Shown in pieces: positions 23,343-30,285 of a stretch of DNA of 58,359 bases. The position numbers were made by a program, and so were the translations under genes. Under the pieces are notes generated by a model. The model worked only from the letters and a program-made list of their open reading frames with translations. It searched no databases and had not been told where the DNA came from. The stretch comes from Rhodothermales bacterium. GTDB taxonomy: Bacteria; Bacteroidota; Rhodothermia; Rhodothermales; Bin80. The stretch is from assembly GCA_028278205.1 (NCBI GenBank), contig JANQES010000145.1, positions 1-58,359 on the forward strand, written 5' to 3'. The stretch's first letter is position 1. Each line of letters begins with the position of its first letter.

Positions 23343-24164
23343 CTAAACAAGTCGTGGGAAACGCGTGCCTCGGAGCGGTTGGCCTTTTTGGCTGGTGATC
23401 GAATCGACGAACGGGTTGGCCATCTTTTCTTCGGCGGCGTAGGTGATGCCTGCCGGGATGTAGATCGTCACGAGGGCGCGGCGGATGTGATCGGTGGTGT
23501 TGGCATGGGCATAGTGGAAGGTGAGGCCGTGGTGAAACGTGCAGCTTCCCGCCTTGAGTTCGACCGGCGCCGGCTTCCAGCGCGCCTTCTGCTCGTCGGA
23601 GAGGTAGTCGCGGAGGGCCGGGCCGTCGCCTTTGAACGACATCGGCGGAAACTCGCCCCATTGGTGCGAGCCGGGGATGAATTGCATACAGCCGCGCGCT
23701 ACGGTTACGTCGTCGAGGGCCATCCAGCAGGAAAACATACCGGGTTCTCTGGAGGGCCAGTAGGGTTGATCTTGATGCCAGGGCGAGGGCGCGCTCGGAC
23801 CGGGCTCTTTGATGAGCGCTTGATCGTGGTAGAGATGGAGGGTGGGGCTGCCGGAAAGCTGCCGGGCCATCCGCGCGATCCGCCCGCCGAAGACGTAGGC
23901 TTTGATCTCCGGATAGAGTTCCCAGAGGTTGAGCATCTGGAGGATACGGTCGTGCTCGGCCTGATGCTGGTCGTCGTCGCCGCTACCGGCCAGATCCCGC
24001 GCGATCCCCTTGCGCTCGGCGCGTTCCTGATCAACACCTTTGCGAATAATCTCCAGTTCTTCGTCAGTGAGCACGTCGTCGCAGCGAACGTAGCCGTGTT
24101 CTCGGAAAAAGGCGATGTGTTCGTCGGTGAGGGGGTAATCGCTTTGGAAAAGGGTGTCGTACAT
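23343..24164 (-). CDS. Phytanoyl-CoA dioxygenase (PhyH) family protein
   Basis: 273 residues. The opening YPLTDEHIAFFREHGYVRCD is typical. HLYHDQALIKEPG and the metal site WHQDQPYWP (His-x-Asp) are followed by CWMALDDVTVARGCMQFIPG, the distal-His region GSCTFHHGLTFHYAHANTTD and the 2-oxoglutarate Arg in RRALVTIYIP. All iron ligands are therefore present. Sequence in the middle differs strongly from the PhyH protein at 7.8 kb, so they are not recent duplicates. It lies between two hydrolase genes on the minus strand; the substrate is unknown. Confidence 0.9.
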   Translation of the reverse strand: MYDTLFQSDYPLTDEHIAFFREHGYVRCDDVLTDEELEIIRKGVDQERAERKGIARDLAGSGDDDQHQAEHDRILQMLNLWELYPEIKAYVFGGRIARMARQLSGSPTLHLYHDQALIKEPGPSAPSPWHQDQPYWPSREPGMFSCWMALDDVTVARGCMQFIPGSHQWGEFPPMSFKGDGPALRDYLSDEQKARWKPAPVELKAGSCTFHHGLTFHYAHANTTDHIRRALVTIYIPAGITYAAEEKMANPFVDSITSQKGQPLRGTRFPRLV

Positions 24165-24209
24165 GGGATGGATTCGGGGTGTTTATTGCCGAATATAGCA
24201 TTCCCTCGT

Positions 24210-25376
24210 TCACCAGTCGCGTTCAGGCACCTTCACCCGATGCGCAAAGGGGCCTTTCAGCAGAGCACGCGCTTTGTCGCCGGGGGTGTGGTCGGGGAAG
24301 AGGCCGCGATAGCTGAAGATGGTCACGCCGGGGGCGCCGAGGCGGCGACCGATCGCGATGAGTTCGAGCAATTCGTCTTTGGTGACGCGGCCTGCGTTGA
24401 GGCCCGGCCAGACCCATCGGCCATAGGCGTGCGCCAGGTGATCGCGCGCTACGAAGGAAAAATCATCCGGTTTGTAGACGTAGAGCATCGGCATCGTCGC
24501 GTCGAGGATGCCGCGCGAGAGCCACGTGCGGGCATCCTGGCCGTAATCGTTATGCGCCCGAGGCCAGTCGTGGAGCACCGCCGCGCTGATCAAGATACCC
24601 GGACGCGCTTTCTGCGCATCGCGGTAGACGGCATGGACGATCTCGGTGATCTGCGCCCGCTTCCACTCGGCCCACTGCACCGGATACGTGGCAGGGTCGG
24701 CCCCTTCATAATCCTTGTAATGCTCCTTGAACCGCGTCACGCTCATCTCATTATACGCCCAGTCCCCCACCTCCGCCGGATACCGGATGTAGTCAAAATG
24801 AAGCCCGTCGACCGCGTAATTTTCGACGATTTCCAGAAACACGTCGTGCAGGTGCTCTTTGACTTCGGGCACACCGGGATCGAGAAAGGTATACCAGTAG
24901 GTCCACCAATCCTGCGGCCACATAATCGCCCTTTCCCTGTTCTGCATAAACCACGAGCGTCGCGTGTTCCAGAGTTGATCGACGGCTTCGGGCGGCGGCG
25001 TGGTTTGTTTCCAGGCGGGGAAAACGTTGACCCAGGCGTGCAGTTCGAGGCCCCGCGCGCGGGCTTCGTCGAGCGCCAGTTGCAACGGATCCCAGCCCGG
25101 ATCCTGCCCCAGCGTAGATGGATCCTCGCCCGTCAACTCCCACGCCCAGGGCTCCAGCTTCGACGGATACCACGCCGTGGCATTGCCGCGCACCTGCCAG
25201 ATGACGACGTTGAAATGATGATCGGCGGCGTTCTTGATGATGGCGCGCACGTCCTCAGGCGTCGTGTACGCCATCCTCGCCACCCAGAGCGCCCGCGCTT
25301 CAGGCTGCGCGAGAGCGTCTACCGCCGGGACGAGCAGCGCGAAGAGGATCAAGAGGGTTATGCCTTGCTTTCCCAT
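24210..25376 (-). CDS. Secreted glycoside hydrolase-like protein, GHL10/DUF187 (YngK) family
   Basis: 388 residues from ATG 25376: the signal peptide MGKQGITLLILFALLVPAVD precedes ALAQPEARALWVARM. The GHL10 barrel shows DVRAIIKNAADHHFNVVIWQV, RGNATAWYPSKLEPWAWEL, GLELHAWVNVFPAWK, VDGLHFDYIRYPAEVGDWAYN (with the conserved Asp-Tyr-Ile-Arg-Tyr-Pro) and ILISAAVLHDWPRA. Family members are predicted to cleave peptidoglycan-type or other glycans outside the cytoplasm. The start codon is the edge of a heptad-repeat arm (CCAAAATGGG in place of CCAAAATCC), so the arm provides the ATG. Confidence 0.88.
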   Translation of the reverse strand: MGKQGITLLILFALLVPAVDALAQPEARALWVARMAYTTPEDVRAIIKNAADHHFNVVIWQVRGNATAWYPSKLEPWAWELTGEDPSTLGQDPGWDPLQLALDEARARGLELHAWVNVFPAWKQTTPPPEAVDQLWNTRRSWFMQNRERAIMWPQDWWTYWYTFLDPGVPEVKEHLHDVFLEIVENYAVDGLHFDYIRYPAEVGDWAYNEMSVTRFKEHYKDYEGADPATYPVQWAEWKRAQITEIVHAVYRDAQKARPGILISAAVLHDWPRAHNDYGQDARTWLSRGILDATMPMLYVYKPDDFSFVARDHLAHAYGRWVWPGLNAGRVTKDELLELIAIGRRLGAPGVTIFSYRGLFPDHTPGDKARALLKGPFAHRVKVPERDW

Positions 25377-25549
25377 TTTGGATTTTAGATTTACTCCGTC
25401 AGTCGGCTTCGCCTCGTGTCGGATTTTGGATTGGTCGTATGCCGAGCCGTGCGCATCAACCGAAAAAATCTCAGCCGCTCCAACCGTCGCGGCTTTTTCG
25501 ATTGATGGATTTCGTGTAAGTAAACAATCCAAAATCTAAAATCTAAATC
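25375..25549. repeat. Composite inverted heptad element, copy 5 (AAAATCC word)
   Basis: ATTTTGGATTTTAGATTTAC (25375-25394) and GGATTTTGGATTGGTCG (near 25421) face AATCCAAAATCTAAAATC (25527-25544). The core AAAAAATCTCAGCCG...CGCGGCTTTTT lies at about 25465-25498. The right flank GGATTTCGTGTAAGTAAACA nearly repeats copy 3. The left arm contains the start codon of the upstream-strand GHL10 gene and the right arm the TAG stop of the dihydropyrimidinase gene. Confidence 0.87.
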
Positions 25550-26928
25550 ACTTTCGAGACCTTTCCCCGTTTCACAAACCGCCCGTAGCCTTTCTCAACG
25601 TTGATCGCGCCGTCGTCGATAGCCACGCGGCCTCGGAGCAGGACCGTTTTGCATTTACCCGTCACCGGCCAGCCTTCGTAGCACGAATAATCGCAATGGT
25701 GATGGTGGGTTTCGGCGGAAATGGTGTGCTGCTCCTCGGGATCGAAAATCACGAGGTCGGCATCTGAGCCGATGGCGATGGTGCCTTTTTGGGGAAACAG
25801 GCCGAAGATCTTGGCCGCGTTCGTGGCCGTGACTTCCACAAACTTATTCCAACTGATGCGCCCCTTGCGCACGCCTTCGGAATGCAACAATTCGAGGCGA
25901 TGTTCGAGGGCGGGATGGCCGTTGGGGATCTTCGCAAAATCCCCCTCCCCCGCTCGTTTCTGCGCCATCATGAACGGACAATGATCGGTGCCGACGACGT
26001 GGATCAGCCCCTGGTTGAGCCCGGCCCAGAGCGCCTGCTGATCCTTTTTCTGACGCAGCGGCGGGCTCATCACCCACTTGGCGCCTTCGAAGCCTTCGCT
26101 TTCATACAACGATGCATCGAGCAACAGGTACTGGATGCAGGTTTCCACAAAGACCTTCTGATTGCGCCGCGTCGCCTCGCGGACGTGGTTCAGGGCGCCT
26201 TCGCAGGTCATATGCACGATGTAGGCCGGCACGCCGGTGTAATAAGCCATATCGATGAAACGGCCCGACGCCTCGGCTTCGGTAATCTCCGGCTGCGAAC
26301 GGTAATGATAAAGCGGCGAAAGCTTGCCCTCGGCCTGATGTTTGGCAACGAGCTGATCGATCATGTCGCCGTTGGTAGCGTGCACCGTGACGAGGCCGCC
26401 GTCCTCCCGCACCGCCTGCATCAACGCCACCATCTGCCCATCGTCGATGCGTAGCGTGTCGGTGTAGGCCATGAAGGTTTTGAAGGACGTGATGCCTTCT
26501 TTTTCGATAAAATCCCTGACTTCGCGCCGCGTCCGGTCGTTGAAATCGGTGACGGAGACGTGGAAGGAATAATCGGCGAAAGCCTTCTGATCGGCTTTTT
26601 TGCGCCATTCATCGAGGGCGGCGTAGAGGGTGCCGCCTCTGGTCTGGTTGGCAAAGTCGATGATCGTCGTCGTCCCGCCGAACAAGGCGGCGCGGGTGCC
26701 GGATTCGTAGTCGTCGCTCGAAAACGTGCCCATCACCGGCAGATCGAGATGCACGTGCGGATCGACGCCGCCGGGGAAAACCACCTTGCCGGTGGCATCG
26801 ATTGTTTCACCGGCCTCTACCGGCAGATTCTTGCCGATGGCAGCTACCGTCTCGCCTTCGATAAAAATGTCGGCCACGTAGTCATCCGCCGCCGTCACCA
26901 CGCGCCCGTTTTTGATGAGGATGGACAT
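25543..26928 (-). CDS. hyuA: Dihydropyrimidinase/D-hydantoinase (HyuA-like)
   Basis: 461 residues of the cyclic amidohydrolase family. The first metal site is GGVDPHVHLDLP, the carbamylated Lys lies in TSFKTFMAYT, and later His and Asp ligands are VTVHATNGD, YIVHMTCEGALNHV and VGTDHCPFMM. KIPNGHPALEHRLELLHSEGV and SDADLVIFDPEE are also conserved. The enzyme opens cyclic ureides (dihydrouracil, hydantoins). With ygeW, ssnA and xdhD just downstream in map order, it matches hyuA of the E. coli purine/urate catabolic cluster rather than a lone pyrimidine pathway; the latter cannot be excluded. The TAG stop belongs to a heptad repeat (ATTTAG). Confidence 0.92.
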   Translation of the reverse strand: MSILIKNGRVVTAADDYVADIFIEGETVAAIGKNLPVEAGETIDATGKVVFPGGVDPHVHLDLPVMGTFSSDDYESGTRAALFGGTTTIIDFANQTRGGTLYAALDEWRKKADQKAFADYSFHVSVTDFNDRTRREVRDFIEKEGITSFKTFMAYTDTLRIDDGQMVALMQAVREDGGLVTVHATNGDMIDQLVAKHQAEGKLSPLYHYRSQPEITEAEASGRFIDMAYYTGVPAYIVHMTCEGALNHVREATRRNQKVFVETCIQYLLLDASLYESEGFEGAKWVMSPPLRQKKDQQALWAGLNQGLIHVVGTDHCPFMMAQKRAGEGDFAKIPNGHPALEHRLELLHSEGVRKGRISWNKFVEVTATNAAKIFGLFPQKGTIAIGSDADLVIFDPEEQHTISAETHHHHCDYSCYEGWPVTGKCKTVLLRGRVAIDDGAINVEKGYGRFVKRGKVSKVI

Positions 26929-26990
26929 GGCGTTTTACTCCTGAGGTTGTGCTGGATTCGCGCGGGTGGGGCTTTGGCTGCGTCGGCGTT

Positions 26991-27158
26991 GGTCATTACG
27001 CTCGCTGTCATTGGCTCACTTCGTTCGCGTCACTGGGCTCGCTGATGCTCGCCGTCATTCATTGTCCTGCTTGAACCAAGACAATGAATGACGCGCCGAA
27101 GGCGGAATTGACGCACCCGAAGGGTGCCAATAACGCGAGCAAAGCGAGCATAATGACC
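26991..27158. repeat. Degenerate inverted array (GGTCATTACGCTCGCT / AGCGAGCATAATGACC)
   Basis: GGTCATTACGCTCGCTGTCA at the left faces GCGAGCAAAGCGAGCATAATGACC at the right, with an inner GTCATTCATTGTC / GACAATGAATGAC pairing. The plus strand of the right half reads as an open frame of Asn-Asp-Ala-Pro-Lys type, an artefact of the word. It occupies most of the 294 bases between hyuA and ygeW. Confidence 0.75.
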
Positions 27159-27222
27159 TGCGCCGACATCATCCCAAAGCGCCAACTCCTGCAAGATGCT
27201 ACAACACGTACTTCCAAGCAAC

Positions 27223-28398
27223 CTAACTCCGATAATCATCCCGCTCCACTAAACGCTCTACGACGGCAGCCGGGTCGCGGAATTTGGCGAGTGTAATCAT
27301 CGCAGCGATGATATAGGGCTTGTACCTGGCCTCCTGATACGTCGCAATCCTATATTTTTCAAAGACCTCCGCCGACACTTCGCCGGCTTCGCACGAAACA
27401 CCGGAGATGTCTGCCGGCAGGCAGTGCATGTAGAGCGCCTCGCCATTTTTCGTCAACTTCATCATCTCAGCATCGCATTCCCAGCCGATGTGCCGGGCAT
27501 TGTTGGCGAGGCCTTCCTGCTCCAGCACGCGCAGGCCGTCGTCATCGCCCTGTTCGAACGACGCCGTGCGTCGCTCCATCACCGAGAACGGCGCCCAGCT
27601 TTTGGGATAGACGATGTCGGCATCCTCAAAAGCCTCTTCCATCGAATGGCTGATCTGAAAACGCCCGCCGCTCTCTTCCGCATGGCGCCGGGCCACGTCG
27701 AGCGTATCGGGCAGGAGTTCGTAGCCCTCCGGATGCGCCAGATGGACGTCCATGCCGAAGCGAGTCATCAGGGTGATGATGCCCTGCGGCACCGAAAGCG
27801 GCTTGCCGTAGCTGGGCGAATACGCCCACGTCATGGCGATTTTCTTGCCGCGTAGCTGATCGAGATCGCCGCCGAAGACGTGTTTGAGGTGGAGCAAATC
27901 AGCCATCGACTGGGTCGGATGGTCGATGTCGCACTGCAAGTTGATAATCGCCGGGCGCGCATCCAACACCGACTCCCGCACCCCGGCATCGAGCGCCGCA
28001 CCCACTTCCTTCATGTAGGTATGCCCCCGCCCGATGAACAGGTCGTCGCGGATGCCGATGACATCGCACAAAAAAGAGATCATCGTCGCCGTCTCCCGCA
28101 CCGTCTCGCCATGCGCCACCTGCGATTTGCCCTCGTCGAAATCGACGTGCGACAACCCCAACAACGCCGACGCCGACGCAAACGCAAACCGCGTCCGCGT
28201 CGATTGATCTCTAAATTGCGATATCGCCAACCCCGTCTCAAAAAGCCGCCCCGACCGGTTCTGCCGATACCGCGACTTGAAAAACTCAGCCACCTCCAAC
28301 ACCGCCCGCAGATCATCATCCGACTTCTCCGAAGTCAACAAAAAGTCTTCCCCAAACAAACCAATATCCAGCCCTCTGAGGGCATCAGCCGTCGCCAT
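27223..28398 (-). CDS. ygeW: Knotted carbamoyltransferase YgeW
   Basis: 391 residues from ATG 28398. The carbamoyl-phosphate-binding motif is FRDQSTRTRFAFASA (Ser-Thr-Arg-Thr-Arg). DVIGIRDDLFIGRG, INLQCDIDHPTQSMADLLHL (the usual HPxQ region), MTWAYSPSYGKPLSVPQG and MHCLPADISG follow; the last is the His-Cys-Leu-Pro loop. Inserts near VAHGETVRETATMI and the long spacing match YgeW rather than ornithine or aspartate transcarbamylases. In the urate-catabolic model YgeW handles a carbamoyl-diaminopropionate-type intermediate. Its upstream end lies next to a REP palindrome of the RAYT element; the longest frame enters that palindrome, so the internal ATG is preferred. Confidence 0.93.
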   Translation of the reverse strand: MATADALRGLDIGLFGEDFLLTSEKSDDDLRAVLEVAEFFKSRYRQNRSGRLFETGLAISQFRDQSTRTRFAFASASALLGLSHVDFDEGKSQVAHGETVRETATMISFLCDVIGIRDDLFIGRGHTYMKEVGAALDAGVRESVLDARPAIINLQCDIDHPTQSMADLLHLKHVFGGDLDQLRGKKIAMTWAYSPSYGKPLSVPQGIITLMTRFGMDVHLAHPEGYELLPDTLDVARRHAEESGGRFQISHSMEEAFEDADIVYPKSWAPFSVMERRTASFEQGDDDGLRVLEQEGLANNARHIGWECDAEMMKLTKNGEALYMHCLPADISGVSCEAGEVSAEVFEKYRIATYQEARYKPYIIAAMITLAKFRDPAAVVERLVERDDYRS

Positions 28399-28420
28399 AG
28401 CACCATGCTCTTTTTTATTC

Positions 28421-28470
28421 CCGCCCCGAAGGGGCACTATACCCCAACCCAGGATCCCATCCTGGGCGTT
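28421..28470. repeat. REP-like double palindrome, left end of RAYT element
   Basis: CGCCCCGAAGGGGCAC forms a tight hairpin and AACCCAGGATCCCATCCTGGG a second. The same pair, inverted, lies at 28973-29022. Such paired palindromes flank REP-associated tyrosine transposases (RAYT/REPIN systems). Confidence 0.8.
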
Positions 28471-28500
28471 GAACCGGGCACCAATGTACAAACCAGGCAA

Positions 28501-28924
28501 TCAATCCCACACATACCGCTCATCATACTCGACCCCATACCGATCCAGCAACCCCCGATACTCATCCTGAAACGTCTGCTTACGATGATGCGCCTCCTGG
28601 CGCGCAATATACCGCCGCACCCGCGCGACGTGGTACGGGCACACGGAAAAAGCCCCATACCCGTTCTGCCACCCGAAATACCCCATCCCTCTCCGCTTGA
28701 TCCACTTCGATGAGGTCCGCTTGATCTCTCTGACCAACTCGGCCATCGTCCGTGTCCGCGACAGGCGGCAGAGAATATGTACATGATCGGCCACGCCGCC
28801 GACGATGACGGAGGGCGAATCCTGCCCCTTACACGCACCGACGAGATAGGCGTGTACCTCATTCCGGAAGGCGCGATCATAGAGAAACGATGTGCACGTA
28901 TACCCTGGCGAGCGATTGCGGCAT
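28501..28924 (-). pseudogene. REP-associated tyrosine transposase (RAYT, IS200/IS605 TnpA-like), broken near the 5' end
   Basis: From ATG 28924 the reading is MPQSLARVYVHIVSL and then a TGA. Another frame resumes at LYDRAFRNEVHAYLVGACKG and continues intact through VGGVADHVHILCRLS (His-x-His of the HUH site), EIKRTSSKWIK, FGWQNGYGAFSV and VRRYIARQEAHHRKQTF (catalytic Tyr and conserved Gln) to the stop at 28501. About ten codons (the usual FSTKNR..PF stretch) are missing at the frame change, so a small deletion inactivated the gene. Paired REP palindromes lie on both sides. RAYTs move such palindromes in other bacteria. The element sits between ygeW and ssnA. Confidence 0.85.
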
Positions 28925-28972
28925 GACGAGACCTCATTTGCCGAACCCAGGCCTGGTTCGTGGTTTCGGGAA

Positions 28973-29022
28973 GCCCAGGGTGGGGACCCTGGGTTGGGAG
29001 GGGTTGTGCCCCTTCGGGGCGT
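28973..29022. repeat. REP-like double palindrome, right end of RAYT element
   Basis: GCCCAGGGTGGGGACCCTGGG followed by GTGCCCCTTCGGGGCG is the inverted counterpart of 28421-28470, with a T-run (GTTTTTTAGG) at its outer side, next to the ssnA stop. It could also end transcription of ssnA. Confidence 0.8.
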
Positions 29023-29025
29023 TTT

Positions 29026-30285
29026 TTAGGTCGTGAGTTTTGCCCAGAGACGCTGCGCCTGCGTTTGGGCAAAGAGGAGGATATCGGTTTCATCGACGGT
29101 GAGAACCTTGCGGTCTTTAACAAGCCACTGGCCTCGGGCGATGACGTGGCGGACGTGGGAAGCGTTGAGGCCGTAGAAAAAATGCCCGAGCCAGTTGTCC
29201 TGATGCACAGGAGTAGGCGTGTCGTAATCGAGTATAATCAGATTATTTTCCCCATCACCCTTATAAATATTTGCCTGCAAATATTTATGAACATTCCTGA
29301 ATCGCTGATAGGCCGCCGGGAGGTCGAGTGTATCGAGGGTTTTGCAGTGGAAGTAGGTCCATTGGGCGCTGCGGATCATGTCGGAGTGCATGCCGTCGGT
29401 GCCTAGCATGATGCGTTCCGGGGGGATGGCTGCGGATGTGAAGGTACCGACTTCGTTGTTGATGTTGCTCTCGACGTTTTGCACGACGTAGGCCTGCGAG
29501 GCAGCCAGGATTGCGCGTTCCTCATCGTCGAGATGGATGCAGTGGGCGAGGATGGTTTTAGAGAAATCGAGCGCGCCGGCTTTTTGCAGGCGGGGCATCA
29601 CGCGGCAGCCATGTTCTTTTAGCGTAAGCTCTTCATCGACAGGATCTTCGGCTACGTGAATATGGATGCCGGAATCGTACGTTGCGGCCAGATCCACAGC
29701 GCGCTGTAAGAGGTCATCGCCCACGGAAAACGAGGCGTGCAGGCCGACGAGGCCGGGTCTGCGTTTCAAATATTCCTCCGTCTCTTTCAACCCCGCCGCC
29801 CGGCTCTCCGGACCGTCGCGATCCGAGAGTTCATAGCACAGCAAATGGCCGACGCCTACCTGCTCAAAGGCTTCGGCGATGGCCTCTAGCGAGCCTTCAA
29901 CACTGAAAGGAGACGCGTGATGATCGATCACGAAAGTCACGCCGTTTTTTGCGCAAGCCAGCGCCGAGACGAGCGCCGAAGCACGGATCATGTCAAGATC
30001 CAAGCGCTTATCTAAATGCCACCATATATATTTTAGAATTTCGTAGAAATTTACAGGCTTTTTCTCAGGCGGCGGCATCCCTCGTGCCAGGGCGGAATAG
30101 ATGTGATGATGGCCGCAGGCGAAGGACTTCGTCACCAGCTTACCCTGGCAATCGAAGGCGTCGGGCGGGCACGAATCCACAAATTCAATCGTACCCGAAG
30201 GCCCTTCCTCTACCCGCAGATGACCCGGCCTGAAGGCAAGCGTTTGCCAGTCGATATAGGTCGCATTCTTCAGGTAGATTGCCAT
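29026..30285 (-). CDS. ssnA: Amidohydrolase SsnA (aminohydrolase of the purine-catabolic cluster)
   Basis: 419 residues. Metal ligands of the amidohydrolase fold are visible: FACGHHHIYSALARGM, IHIHVAEDPVDEEL, ILAHCIHLDDEE and LGTDGMHSDMI (catalytic Asp). FVIDHHASPFSVEGSL and QNVESNINNEVG are family features (the latter aligns with the usual NPxSNMxNAVG). It matches the SsnA family, once called selenium metabolism hydrolase and now placed in bacterial purine/urate breakdown. The start ATG 30285 overlaps the xdhD stop by 16 bases, so the two are translated from one message. A locally AT-rich patch lies near 29225-29300. A much longer frame to 30495 is xdhD read out of frame. Confidence 0.92.
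   Translation of the reverse strand: MAIYLKNATYIDWQTLAFRPGHLRVEEGPSGTIEFVDSCPPDAFDCQGKLVTKSFACGHHHIYSALARGMPPPEKKPVNFYEILKYIWWHLDKRLDLDMIRASALVSALACAKNGVTFVIDHHASPFSVEGSLEAIAEAFEQVGVGHLLCYELSDRDGPESRAAGLKETEEYLKRRPGLVGLHASFSVGDDLLQRAVDLAATYDSGIHIHVAEDPVDEELTLKEHGCRVMPRLQKAGALDFSKTILAHCIHLDDEERAILAASQAYVVQNVESNINNEVGTFTSAAIPPERIMLGTDGMHSDMIRSAQWTYFHCKTLDTLDLPAAYQRFRNVHKYLQANIYKGDGENNLIILDYDTPTPVHQDNWLGHFFYGLNASHVRHVIARGQWLVKDRKVLTVDETDILLFAQTQAQRLWAKLTT

Noticed and set aside
23268..25388. 706-codon plus-strand frame
   Set aside because: Antisense to the PhyH and GHL10 genes; runs across two real genes and a spacer, no domain pattern.
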